This document shows positions 1-11,000 of a DNA stretch of 64,000 bases, piece by piece. The DNA is taken from contig JAKGHH010000005.1 in the NCBI GenBank assembly GCA_022828595.1, positions 22,829,875 through 22,893,874 on the forward strand, given 5' to 3'. The notes beneath the pieces are model-generated. The model did no database searches. It was given only the letters and a program-made list of their open reading frames with translations, and was not told the origin of the DNA. A program made the position numbers and the translations under genes. The stretch comes from Nelumbo lutea (Eukaryota; Streptophyta; Magnoliopsida; Proteales; Nelumbonaceae). The number at the start of each line of letters is the position of its first letter. Position 1 is the stretch's first letter.

Positions 1-1060
1 GGAAATTATTATAGGAAGTGTCTCCCCCTTGCCTAGGAACATATACTTTAGGTGCTTTGGTAATGATTTCAGCTCCAGTTGAGGAGCCTGCACAATAGAT
101 TGAAGGAGTCTTGTGTGAGTTGGAGGTAAACTAATAAAAGACACATTATGAGTAATTTCATAAGAGTCTAGCTCAGAAATCAAAATTTCGCAATTCTGAT
201 TTCAGCACAAACTTTTGCTCTGCTTGTTGCATTTGATCAGGACTATTGTTAAGTGCAACTTTCAGCATGTCTTCATCATCTAGTTAAAAAGTTTGCTGCA
301 CTAAAGAGCCAGTAATATCTATAGAAAAAATGGAATGCACATCATTAGGATATCTCATGGCATCATAGATATTAAACTTGATAATTTCACCATCGAATTC
401 CATGGTAAGTGTCTCCTTATGCACATCAATTTTAGTTTTGGACGTCTTAAGAAAGGGTCTTCCCAACAAAATTGGAGTCAAATTGGAAGAATTATCTTTT
501 TCCGTATCAATTACATAAAAATCGGCAGGAAAGACCAGATTATTAACTTGGACTAAGACGTCCTCCAAAACCCCCTTCGGGTATGTAGTGGATCGATCAG
601 CAAGTTGTAAGATCACACCTGTCTCTTTCAATGGTCCAAGATTCATGGTCATGTAAATAGAATGGGGCATGACATTTATCGAAGCTCCTAGATCTAGCAT
701 TGCTCTTTCGATCTGGACATTTCTTATTTTACAGGGGATAGTGAACATACCTGAATCCTTGCATTTAGGGGGTAATCTTTTCTGGAGAATTGCTGAAACA
801 TTTTCCCCTATATGGACATTTCTCATCACCTTTCAACCTTCTCTTACTGTGCACAACTCCTTGAGAAATTTAGCATAGTAGGGTACTTGCTTGATTGCAT
901 CAAGGAGGGGGATATTTACCTCAACTTTGTGGAATGTCTAGAGAATATCCTTGTCTTGCTCCTCCTTCTTGGATTTTGGTAATCGGCTAGGGAAAGTTGG
1001 AGCGGTGACTACAGCTTGGGGTTTCTTTCCGCATGAATCTTTTTGGGGTGATGGTGTCTT
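1..1060 (-). pseudogene. Ty3/gypsy protease region (Athila-like), partial
   Basis: An open stretch at 829-284 on the minus strand encodes about 181 residues of a retroviral-type aspartic protease. The order is a zinc-knuckle-free linker, the motif LDLGASINVMP (catalytic D with DLG in place of the usual DTG/DSG), LADRSTTYPKGVLEDV, FPADFYVID and ILLGRPFLKT. This order is characteristic of plant Ty3/gypsy elements of the Athila/OTA type, in which the protease follows gag and precedes RT. Downstream (283-1) the frame breaks and continues as degenerate linker; the RT would lie outside the window. Upstream it joins the gag piece at 1073-1455. It is a fragment with stops and frameshifts, so non-functional. 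The family call is firm; the exact lineage is inferred. Confidence 0.85.
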
Positions 1061-1072
1061 CTTTTCTTTCTC

Positions 1073-1455
1073 TTATTTAGTTGTATCTTTAGGTGCTTCT
1101 TCACTAGGTTCATTAAGCTCCTTCCCGCTCCTCAAGATAATCGCACTAGCATTTTGCTTCGGATTGACCATGGTCTGGGAGAGTATCCTTCCTGATCCTT
1201 GCAATTCCAATCGACTCATAGCAGTTTCCAATTGGCTCACCTGATTTTCTAGGTTTTGGATGCTTGTCCTTGTCTCTTGTTGAAATTGTTGAGTGTTAGT
1301 TGCAAGTGCCTTAACAATTTCATCAAGAGACATACCTGGTTTGGAGGATGAATATTGTGGAGCCGGTGGTCTAGATTGATGTTGTTGTTGGAAGCCGAAG
1401 GGCTTGGCTCCATAGTTGAGATAAGGATGATCCCTCCATCTTGATAAGAACCCAC
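1073..1455 (-). pseudogene. Ty3/gypsy gag C-terminal fragment (Athila-like)
   Basis: Minus-strand reading gives the C-terminal part of a plant gypsy gag. A segment reading WRDHPYLNYGAKPFGFQQQ (about 1441-1385) runs after a frame change into an ORF (1333-1073) with IQNLENQVSQLETAMSRLE and AIILRSGKEL. These two blocks are typical of the end of Athila-like gag, just before the protease found at lower coordinates. The N-terminal half of gag is absent: at about 1456 the sequence switches abruptly to LTR-like DNA. This is therefore a truncated piece joined to another element. A frameshift lies near 1330-1340. Confidence 0.8.
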
Positions 1456-1836
1456 TAAATGACCTGCTCTAGAACTCTTGAATCAAGTTGTTATGCACAC
1501 CCAGAAGCTAGAAAACAAGTTTTAATTGATCAGATTAGAACCATATGGAAACTAAGTCCTTAAAGACCCCAATCTTGAAGACGCCACAAAGGTTGATCAC
1601 TCCCTTGATAAGTTAAGATATTGTATTCTACCAAGATCACAAGAAGGCAAAGCAAAGCTTGTTAAAAATACCTCTATATTATTCATTGATTTTCGTGTTA
1701 CATACTTGTGGCATTTATATAGGCATGTAAACATTATTATCTTATAAAGAAACTCCTAATCTTATAAGGAAACTCCTAACTAATGATGATCCCTTTAATT
1801 TAGGAAAGGAAATATGCTAGAAATAGAAATCCTTCT
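1456..1836 (-). mobile_element. LTR-like segment with TATA box (minus strand)
   Basis: Non-coding. On the minus strand a TATATAAAT box (1713-1721) follows an AT-rich segment with repeated CTTATAAG-type blocks (1738-1780). It continues downstream from the C-terminus of a gypsy polyprotein at 2290-1990, which is where a 3' LTR is expected. I cannot fix the LTR ends, because gag of a different element follows directly at 1455. Confidence 0.45.
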
Positions 1837-2295
1837 AAAAGACTACCACTAATGACAACTAAGCATTGAAAAGCCAAAATAAACCAAAACAAGACAAAAC
1901 AAGCCCAACAAGCCCATCAAGTCCATCAATACATCTTAACATGCGAATTGGGCCTTTTCTTATCATGTCCATGCGCCAAGCCCATCAATACATCTTATGT
2001 CATGGATTCCAAGCTTTGTTCTTCAAAATCCAAGCCTTTGCTCATCGTCTTGCACATAAAGATAGGTGATTATCCTTGTTGAAACTTTGGACACTTCCAG
2101 AACAGTCTTAGAATTTTCTAGAACAGTTTCTTTGTCATGCACTTTCAGGATTAAACCTTGTAAAGCCTCTTTCATCCTCTTTGTTCTTGCCCTAGTCATT
2201 GGTCCACCGGTTCATCGCAAAGGATCTTGAGAATATTTGGGAATATTAGCTTGAGCCATTTAGCCAGCACCTCGATCTCCATTATTCCCTCCTTC
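1837..2295 (-). pseudogene. C-terminal end of a Ty3/gypsy polyprotein plus start of 3' LTR region
   Basis: The minus strand (about 2290-2170) reads MAQANIPK..., then GGPMTRARTKRMKEALQGL with scattered stops. This is the usual tail of a plant gypsy polyprotein (G-P-[MI]-T-R-[AS]-R-[AT]-K...L-x-G-L). A better preserved copy lies at 26325-26035 in the same orientation, and the two loci are alignable from about 1837/25901 to 2290/26345. Just upstream, at about 2300-2330, the sequence jumps from an RT-linker block to this tail. RT, RNase H and integrase have therefore been deleted from this copy. Confidence 0.7.
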
Positions 2296-2299
2296 CTCA

Positions 2300-2902
2300 A
2301 AATGATTCATCATCGAATCATGACGGAACCGGGTATGAAGTCTATTTGATGCTCAATACCTCTTAAGGGAGGTAATCCATGCGGAATCTCCTTAGGAAAT
2401 AGGTCATCAAACTACTGCAATAAAGACACAACAACACTAAGCAGAGAGGAGTTTGGGTCATTAGTAGAAAAGTAAACACCATTGTAAATAAGTACAAGTA
2501 GTTGCTGCTTTGCAATCATGACACTCTTAACCTCACTTTTTTCACACATTCCCTTGCTTTTCTCTCCTTTTTGTACACTTTTCTCCCCAATTTTCCTCTC
2601 AGCCTCACTCTTTCACTTGCACCTTTCCTCTCAGTCTCACTTGCTCTCTTTGCTTTTGCTTGTTCAGTTTCTTTCTTTTTCTTTTCCTTTTGCTCACACC
2701 TTTGTTCTTCTCTCATTTTGCACTCTCTTGCTATCCTAATCTGATCTTCATAAGCTTGCAAAAGTTTGAGAGGGGTTAGTACAACAATTCGGTTATTCAT
2801 TACAAAAGAATAAAGGTTTTTATACCCATCATGTGTAACCTTTCTATCAAACTGCCATGGTCGGCCAAACAATATATGACCAACATGCATTCGGCCAAAC
2901 AA
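2300..2902 (-). pseudogene. Ty3/gypsy protease end and PR-RT linker fragment
   Basis: The minus-strand ORF 2902-2516 (about 128 residues) begins with GHILFGRPWQFDRKVTHDGY, followed by YSFVMNNRIVVLTPL and then a lysine/glutamate-rich charged linker. This is the standard end of the protease and linker of a plant Ty3/gypsy polyprotein (GHILLGRPWQFDR). Continuing to about 2330, the frame reads IYNGVYFSTN..., FDDLFPKEIPHGLPPLRGIE and IDFIPGS, the block that immediately precedes the RT domain. RT itself is missing. At the N-terminus a short duplication (HILFGRMHVGHILFGRPW) marks the junction with the PBS/LTR segment, and gag is also missing. One in-frame stop lies in the FDD-LFP block. Confidence 0.85.
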
Positions 2903-3000
2903 TATGTGTTTTCGATCTCGGGATCGTAATGGCGTTCACCTACATGAGAAGAATGAGGCATAAACCAAGCAAAAGGAAATAAATCTACTTAGGACACCAA

Positions 3001-3018
3001 TCCCCGGTAACGATGCCA
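3001..3018 (-). other. Primer-binding site, tRNA-Asp type (degenerate)
   Basis: The minus strand reads TGGCATCGTTACCGGGGA, two substitutions from the Athila/Tat-type PBS TGGCGCCGTTGCCGGGGA, which is complementary to the 3' end of plant tRNA-Asp. It sits directly inside the LTR end at about 3024. Confidence 0.75.
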
Positions 3019-3023
3019 AAATT

Positions 3024-4560
3024 TGGTGGGTGTTGAATCCAACCAAAGATAAAAAGTCTTGCTCGAAGTGAATAATTTGTATATAATGATGAGCAAGGTC
3101 GTCTCCACAGGGATTGGGTGGATTTATTTCCAAGTAAATGAAGTGGGGGTTATAAATATAAGGAAAATAAAATGAAATAAAAAAAAATAATAAAAAGTAA
3201 GGATCAAATCGATGGGAGATAGCTTCCGGTTAAAGGGACAAGTTCAGCTTTGATTCTTATCATTGATCATCGATGCAATGATTAATTCATATGTTATGAA
3301 TAAATTGGTTATAGCCATTAACAAGCTCTAATAGATAGTCTCTACTCGTATTATTCGACAACCAAAATAAGCTCTTTGATTACTTCTCTTATTAATAGAC
3401 AGTCCTAAACAAGCTCTTAGGATTTAATCTATTAATAGCATTAAGAGGGGAGAGACCCAATTCTAGTCAACGATCTCACAAGCTCGGACCGTTTAAACCA
3501 AATCATATATTTCTCTAACATAGATCAAAAACTTTTTTGCAATCAATTTATGTTAGTTGCCACCCTGATTAAACCTACCAATCATATACGAAATTGGAGG
3601 TTCAATCGGCCATAGATTATTCTCATTGAATGAGCAAGAGGCCCTTCTTGCTTAATCAATAAAAATAATCTTCACAGGAAATCACAAAAAACATATGAAT
3701 ACCCATAAACAATGAACTGAAATAAAAATCAATTATATCTCACAATGTTTATAGAATCAAAGCTTCCATAACCCTTCAACCAAAAAATAAAACCTTATAG
3801 ACACTTCATGATGAAATCATAGCTTCTAGATGAGAGGGGGCGAACTCTACTTCTTCCTCCTTGATTGATGATTGCTCTCTTTGAAGGCTGAAGCTCTCTT
3901 GGAGGATTTGATGGTGCCCTTGGGTGCTAGTCTGTCCCCTTTATATAGACTTAGGAGGGAGTTGTCTCCTGCTCCTCTAAGGAGTTCTTTCTCCATTGGG
4001 AGTTCAGTTCTCTAATAAATAATGCCTAGATTAGATCTAATCTACTCATATCTCTTAACTGGTAATCTTAATCTCTTTTATCTTTCTAGAAATACAACAG
4101 AAATTTGAATCTGATAGGACTCTTTGATGATTCTTATTCTTGCATGCTAAATTCGTATTGGGCTTTGTCAACGAATTGGGCCGCTGCAAGGCTTCTCTAT
4201 GAATTGGGCTTCTGCCATGAATTGGGCTTCTCTATGAATTTTCTTAGACTTTGGGCCCGATTTTGACCTCGATGCAGTCCATATCTATCAAAACTCAAAA
4301 CATAAAAGTCATAGAATTTTTCCTTATCTTTCCAATGCATCTTGAATCTTCTCAATAAAAGTCTGGATGAGAGAGTTATGCCCAAATTACCATGCGGCGC
4401 CGAAACTATGCAAAATTACCCGATTAGCCTTGTCTTTCACCTAACGCCTTCTTTCGTGCCCTAAATCGAAATACAAGACTAGTGAGTCCAATTAGGTACT
4501 AAATAAGTATAAAAAACCAAATATTAAGGAATAAAAATATGATAATTTTCATTCTCATCA
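3024..4560 (-). mobile_element. 5' LTR of an Athila/Tat-like Ty3/gypsy element
   Basis: The minus-strand LTR begins TGATGAGAATGAAAATTATC at 4560 and ends about 6 bp before the PBS at 3018, giving about 1.54 kb. The R/U5-like end has the phrase CCCTGTGGAGACGACC (about 3100-3115), common next to Athila-type PBSs. A clear TATATAAAG box is at 3940-3948 (minus). Only one LTR is present, and the internal region is cut down to a PR/linker piece. A 62-codon open stretch inside it (4385-4197) looks like chance. Confidence 0.7.
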
Positions 4561-5530
4561 GTTAGATTGAAAGTGAGTACTCTAAAATTGTTCACATCAT
4601 GTTACCACTTTGTTGACATAGGTTTTGCTTTGTCTTTATAAGTTAGGTAAGTTTGGATAATCTTGGGTTGTCTGGATTGATTTCATCTAAGTTTTGCTCT
4701 AGTGGTTTTTTTTTGGCAATGTCTCGATAGCTTTGATTGGACATATGAAATAAATTGGATTACTTCTTGCTAGGTTTCCATTGTGTTGGTTATTGATTGA
4801 CAGATTGGGCTGACCTTGCGTGGTTGTGTAGGCTCTAATTTGGATTGGCCATGTTGGGTTTCGTTTGTGCCCTATTGTAGTGTATTCTGTTAGGAGTATT
4901 TGTTTAAGATTTTGGGAGTCACAATGGTTTAAAGTTTGAAGCTAATAATCTGAAAATTATAAGGTTTTCAATGAACCTTCGGTTTGAGTGGTTCTAAGTG
5001 GTTTGAATAATATAAGAATTTGAATGATGAAAAAAACTTTATATGGTTATTAGAAGACTAGGAGAGTTCGTTTGGTATAAGGACGTTTATGCGACTAGTG
5101 GGTATTAGTTTGAATCTGTTCGTATGGGTTTTTTTGGCACTTATATGTCTGAGTGAGTGGATTTAGTTTATCTACATATAATGGGTTCATTTTAGTTAGA
5201 ATAGTAAATTTAGACGTCTAGAGAATAGTAAATTTAGACGTCTAATCCGCTTGGTTCTTATTGGTTGAAGTAACTATGTAAATTTTTGGCTTTGAGATGT
5301 TTTAGGTTATTTAAACGGATTGTGTGGATTAATCCAAGTTTATTAGATGTATTTTGAATTGAGAAGGTCCCTATTAACCTTTTGAAGGAATTGAGTAGAT
5401 TTCCTAGTTTCTTTAGATATGTTGGGTTTGTTTAAGTTAGATTAGTGAGTTTAGATATGTAATAAGCTTGGTTCTTATTGGTTAAAGAGATTATGACTTG
5501 TTTTTTCTATGAATTGTTTAAAGTCGCCAC
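4561..5530 (+). repeat. AT-rich region duplicated around a gag remnant (left copy)
   Basis: There is no gene. About 4925-5525 is recognisably repeated at 5877-6420, with the shared blocks GAAGCTAATAAT, GAACCTTCGG, GGTTATTAGAAGACTAGG and CGCTTGGTTCTTATTGG. About 4625-4800 is repeated at 6745-6890, including GTTTGGATAATCTTGGGTTG. The two copies flank a gypsy gag fragment. It could be one non-autonomous element with internal duplication, or two diverged copies of a repeat. Confidence 0.6.
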
Positions 5531-5960
5531 ATCAAGCATATGGTGGGATCAATTGGTGATCAATAGGCGTAGGAATGGAGAGAGGTCAATTCAGTCATGG
5601 GAAGAGATGAAATTGGTAATGCACAAGAGATTTACCTAGCCATTACTATAGAGATCTGCATAGAAAGTTACAAGGGTTGGTTCAAGGTTCTATGACTGTA
5701 GAGGACTATTACAAAGAGATGGAGATAGCCATAATTAGAGCAAACATATAGGAGGACCGAAAAGCAACAATGGCTAGATTTATTGGCGGACTGAACAAGG
5801 AGATTGCTGATGTGGTTGATTTACAACACTATGTGGAGATAGAGGAGCGGTTGCACAAAGCCATTAAAATGGAAATGGTTGAAGCTAATAATGTGATATC
5901 CATAGGGTTTTGGGTGAACCTTCGGCTTAAGTTTTACAAAGTGGTTCAAATAATATAAGG
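5531..5960 (+). pseudogene. Ty3/gypsy gag fragment
   Basis: The plus strand reads [31 protein letters not shown], then after frameshifts DYYKEMEIAMIRAN-like sequence, then an ORF (5770-5958) starting [20 protein letters not shown] and [16 protein letters not shown]. These blocks are the central part of the retrotransposon gag domain in plant Ty3/gypsy elements. The last 20 or so codons of the ORF are not gag but belong to the duplicated AT-rich repeat. A close copy on the minus strand is at 29309-29121. Stops and frameshifts before 5770 make it a pseudogene. Confidence 0.8.
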
Positions 5961-7144
5961 CTTTGAATGGAGAAAACATCTCTATATGGTTATTAGAAGA
6001 CTAGGAGAGTTCATTTGGTATAAGGATGTTTATGTGGCCAATGGGTATTATTTTGAATTTGTTCATTTGGGTTTTTTTGGCACTTATAAGTTTGAGTGAG
6101 TGGATTTATTTTATCAACATATAAAGGGTTCGTTTTAGTTAGAATAGTAAATTTAGACTTGTAATCCGCTTGGTTCTTATTGGTTGAAGCGACTATGTAA
6201 AGTTTTGGCTTTGAGATGTTTTAGGTTGTTTAAATGGGATGTTTGGGATTGATCCAAGTTTATTAGCTTTATTATGAATTGAGATGGTCTCTTTTATACT
6301 TCAAAAGGAATTGAGTTGATTTCCTAGTTTCTCTAGATATGTTGGGTTTGTTTAAGTTAGAATTGCAATAAGCTTGGTTCTTATTGGTTAAAGTGATTAT
6401 GACTTTTTTTCTATGAATTGTTTAAATTTGTTTAGGCAGAATTGTTTGGATTGATAAAGTTTTATTTGTTTTATTTCACTTTGTGTAGGTCTAGTTTTGT
6501 TTTTTAAAAGGAGTTGAGTTGATTTTCAAAATTATCTAAGTATACTAGTTTCATTTAAGTTAGAATAGTGAGTTTAGTGTTCTAATAAGCTTGGTTAGTG
6601 GTTATGGATTTACTTGATACTAGGATGGTTGGCTAGGGTTTGGTTAGTTTTGGATATGTTGTAATTGGTTCCACCTAGGTTTTGTTAGACATAGTTAAAT
6701 GGGATTTAATGGAATGCATTTCATTATCTGGATTGTAAAATCTAGTTTGGATAATCTTGGGTTGTTTGGATTGATTTTAGATACATTTTTCTCTGATGGT
6801 TTTGTTTTGGCAATGTCTCCATAGCTTTGACTGGATTGTAAAATAAATTGGACTACTTGCTAGGCTTCTGTTATGGTGGTTCTTGTAAACCCACCCCCGG
6901 TTCTTGTAGGTCAAACTATTCCTGACCAGCAGTAATAAAACCTTGTGGTTGCTGCATATAGATATATTCAGTAAGATCTCTGTTCAAAAATGCAGTTTTG
7001 ACATCCATTTGCTAAATCTCATAGTCAAAGTGTGCTACTACAGCTAGCAGGAATCCATATGAATTTATGCATGGCCACTAGTGAAAATGTTTTCTCATAA
7101 TCGATTCCATTTTTCTGAGTTTACCCCTTCGCTACAAGACGAGC
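5547..7144 (+). repeat. Arm A of a 1.6 kb inverted duplication (partner 27929-29529)
   Basis: The sequence matches the reverse complement of 27929-29529 along its whole length. This includes the gag remnant, the AT-rich repeat, the junction GTAAACCCACCCCCGG (about 6887-6902) and the copia RT piece. The match stops at about 5547 and 7144 here and at 29529 and 27929 in the partner. Both arms carry the same chimeric gypsy/copia junction, so the chimera predates the duplication. The arms are about 20.8 kb apart. Confidence 0.85.
6890..7144 (-). pseudogene. Ty1/copia reverse transcriptase fragment
   Basis: The minus strand encodes the start of a copia RT: ARLVAKG, a stop, TQKEGIDYEKTFSPM-like sequence, ILLAVAxHxDYEI and MDVKTAFLNRDLTEYIYMQQ. 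The last block is the first catalytic-aspartate motif region of copia RT. It ends abruptly at the junction near 6890. The same fragment, in better context, ends the copia pol at 26350-28170. Confidence 0.8.
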
Positions 7145-7660
7145 AATGAAGGTCAATGTACATCGATCTGAACTATAAGATTTTAATAAAATATACAAAA
7201 CTAAAAATCAGCTACACTACCAAGACTAGAACAGCAACCAAAGACTAAGCAAATTAGCAATAAGAAAGAAAACTACTTATATCAGCAGTGTAGGTTAATG
7301 TATATAGATCTGAACCTAAGAACAAAGAAATTTGAATGCTACCTAAAAAGAAAAGCCTCCTAGAGAATTCTATCAAATCAGAAATCTATCAAAACAAATC
7401 TGAAATCTATAACAGCAACCCATAGAATTCTACCTACAAATCACATATCTGAAGTCTATCAAATCAGAACAATAATCTATAGAATCAAAAAACAATACTC
7501 TACCGAAACAAGAACAGCAACCTAAACTAGAGGCATTTGGCAAGAAGGAAGAAATCATCTACATTAGCAATGTAGGTTAATATATACAAGTTTGAATCAT
7601 AATATACAGAAATAAGAATCAGATTAACAGTAGCTAATTGTTCCTAATATTGCTGAAATA
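7145..7660. repeat. Internal leader of a degenerate LTR element, with short diverged direct repeats
   Basis: No gene. Three diverged copies of a block resembling AGGTTAATGTATATAGATCTGAA start near 7148, 7289 and 7572. The blocks around them (AGAACAGCAACC, AATCTATAGAAT) also recur. In minus orientation the segment lies just inside the PBS at about 7670. Confidence 0.5.
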
Positions 7661-8060
7661 AGTCCCTGGCAACGGCGCCAAAAACTTGATGCATATCTGC
7701 TACACTAGCAAGTGCACTAGCCGCACAAGTAATAAAGTGATGAATAGAGTATCGTTTCCCATGAGGACTTATACAGCAACTACTAGTAATAAATCAGCCT
7801 TCTATTATCTGATAAACCGAATTGTATATATAACCTAAAACTGAATTCCTAACTAGCAAACTATCTCTAACATATTGGATCAAACACTTTGCATTCAAGT
7901 TGAGAAGACAAGCTAATATGCACAGAATTGATTCAACAATTAGTTTTCTAGGCCATTCAACTAGATTAGGATTCAGCCTTGATTTGGTGAAACCCCAAGG
8001 CAATGAACAGCCTCTCTCAAGCGAATGTTCAATCTATTAACACAAGTGTGTTAAGTTTTG
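7661..8060 (-). mobile_element. PBS and LTR end of a Ty3/gypsy element (minus)
   Basis: The minus strand has TTTTTGGCGCCGTTGCCAGG (about 7668-7687), an almost perfect Athila/Tat-type PBS. An LTR-like end precedes it (…GATATGCATCA, about 7688), and the phrase AGTCCTCATGGGAAACGATA lies near 7757-7776. The LTR extends to higher coordinates, but I cannot place its 5' end. Confidence 0.65.
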
Positions 8061-11000
8061 GATACTCAAAAAGCACACTACCTTGAGATACACCTCCCTC
8101 AAAAACCAAACTCGAGATCACAACACTAACTTGAGATTGCTCTAGAGCATAATTTTAAAAGGCACATGCCTTTTAAAACCAAACTCTCTCAAGAGGCACA
8201 TGCCTCAAGGAGCCAAATTTCGCCCAGGCTCGGAAACCTCAATCTGAGATCAAGGGGGGAGTAAACCTCAGTTTTAGTGAGGCATAGACCTTTCGCCTTT
8301 CACCTCAATTTATTAAAATAAAATTGAAATCAAAAGAATTACTTGGTTACCAAATTCTATCATTACCAACAATACAGGTTGTCGTTCTGAAAGAAAGCCC
8401 AGCATTGCAAAATTAAATATGCACATAAAAATCAAAAAAGGTATGGACCCATTATTGGCCCTTTGCTGTTATACACATTTTTTGAGGTTGTCTGGTGAGT
8501 TTGGGATATCAACAAAGGATGTGCCCTCTCTGTTTTCATTGCACATGAGGAGCACCATCACCCAAGCATAGTTGGCCAATGTAGAGTGTCTTAAGTTTTG
8601 GTACTCAAAAAGCAAAAAAAAAAAAAAAAAACTAATTCACCCAGGGAGAGAGAGAAAGAGAGATTGCACGGTTGAACCAAAACTCTAAAGGAATATAGAA
8701 TAAAAAGCACAAAATCCAAGTTAGAATTGGGGCCTCTACTCTATGAGGTAAACCTATCCCCGATTCTTCAAATAACACCAACCCCTAATTGAGGATTGGG
8801 GCCTCCACTCACTCTCTTTTTGTGTTTTTTTACTTCATTTTCTTTACACCTCTAGGCCTAGATCTAGCCATAACACAATAAGATTAAGTGAAAAAATCAA
8901 AGAACCAATTCTACCTTCTCAAGTTAGAATTACTCTCATGTAAACCACATCTCAGAGGAGACCATAGGATTAGAGATGGAAGACCAGTTTCCCCATGATG
9001 CATTGGGCTTGCCCCTTATAGTAGGAGAAATTTCACACGTCAATTTCAAAGAGCTCATGCTCAAGGAGATTCATTAAGCACAATAGTGGAAAACGAAATT
9101 GGGGCTGCATTATTAACAAAACAAATAGAAAAGCAGCGCCTATTGTTTTCAATAAGGAAAAAGATCGACTAAAATCCTCTTTACTGGATTGGGTTCGACT
9201 TGAACCAAGGGCCTATGAGGCCAAATGGCTTAACAAAGATGACTCAACAAGATGAAACTGGTTTAACAAGGTATGGACAAGACTAGGTGTAGACAAGATT
9301 AGCTGTGCATGAGCCATGACCTAAAAGGCTTGTAAATGATGGATCAAACAGGTTTTGAACTAGAGCAATCTTAAGTTAAATTAGGGGATAAGGTGACTAT
9401 AGGATGACTCAACAAGGTCAAAATATGACAGGTTTGGGTTGAACAAGTGAAGGGGGTTGGAACTGTGACTAGATCAGGTCAAGACGCAACTAGGTCTGGG
9501 TGAACCAATAGATGACTCTACAAATACGGTCTAGGTTGAAGCTTAGACTAGACGAGGAATACTCAACCATGCTATGGGTACACTAGAGACTAGACGACAT
9601 GTTATGACTCTTTGAATACTAATAAAGATAACAAATGAACCTTCAAATATTGAATAGGAATTGCATTTTTCCTAGGTTCAAAAGACTATTCTTTTGACAC
9701 TAGACTAGGTGAGGTTAGACGGAAAGTTAGGGATAAGATGGGACTCGAATTGAGTTGAGGTTAAAGTAACAAAGTTTGGGTGAAGGGGATGACTATATGA
9801 TGGTTGAACTAAGTTGGGATTGGACCACAAGCAAGGGAGGATAGTAGGGTGGTTGAACTGAATATATGTTAGACCAAAGGTAGGGGATTGTTGAACAGGA
9901 GTAGAGCTAACCAAAGCCTAAGAGTTAGGGGACAGCTAAACCGAACTTTAGTCCTTAGGGACTCAACACTACAAATGTGTAAAGATGCCAAGAGACTAAA
10001 AATTTGAAATTCAATTTGCAATCCAATTCTATTACTTTATATTTGGATTTCAGGACCTATATTTTTTTAATAAATAGATCAATTAATATTTATTATGCAT
10101 ATATATACAAATATTATATATAGTTATTATATCAAAAACACAAAAAATTGTTCATTCATTAAGTTTTTAAATTAAAAGGAGTACAACAAATTGTGTAAAA
10201 GTAGCAAACCCAATTACAAAACAAACCAACCCAACACTAAATTACAATTTTGCCCAACACATATGTTGTATTTGAACCCCTTACTTGAGCTATTAACCCA
10301 AAAAATAGTCCGTAAAAATTATGCCCTTACTGAATCACCTTGTTAAATTGGCCCTGAATACAGAGCACATCGAATACCACCCTCACCCCTAATCACCCTC
10401 CAATTCCTAAGGGACCTAAATAGCCCACACTACAACCATTAAAATTCAACTTCATCCAACCACCCACTGGGCAACAAAACCTCAAAGATTTTTTTTGTTT
10501 CTTGAGGATGAGTCAACACTAAATTACAATTCAAGTTCTCCACCTTTATGTGTAAAAAGAGTTTCACGTCTTTATGTGTAGTTATATAAATCTTATAACT
10601 AATAATTAAATATTTTATATTTCCATAAATTTATTACATGTTTATGAATTAAAAAGTATTTAACTTTTGAAACACTTTTTAAAATTTTCTTTATTTTTTG
10701 AAGATAAATAAAATTAAATTAAAACAGAAAAAGAATACAAGAAAAGGTGATAAAAATCACCGGAATGAAAAGGATAAAACACCCAAAGACTTCGTACTAA
10801 AGCTTAAGATGCCAAAAACCATCCCATCAAAACCAGACCCACAAAATCAAACCCCATAAAATGCGGAAAGAAACTACATGTAACAACAAACGAGCACAAA
10901 CCAAATACCCTCCTGATCCCATAACAAGCTCCAAAAATGTCGACTCAACAAATCTACTTGTTAATTTTTTGATTGCCATCTTCTTGTTGTCTTCTCACTG

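Noticed and set aside
2502..2744. Plus-strand Ser/Leu/Phe-rich frames
   Set aside because: They are the reverse of the lysine/glutamate-rich linker of the gypsy polyprotein on the minus strand.
4197..4385. 62-codon open frame on the minus strand
   Set aside because: It lies within a gypsy LTR, shows no family motif, and is of chance length.
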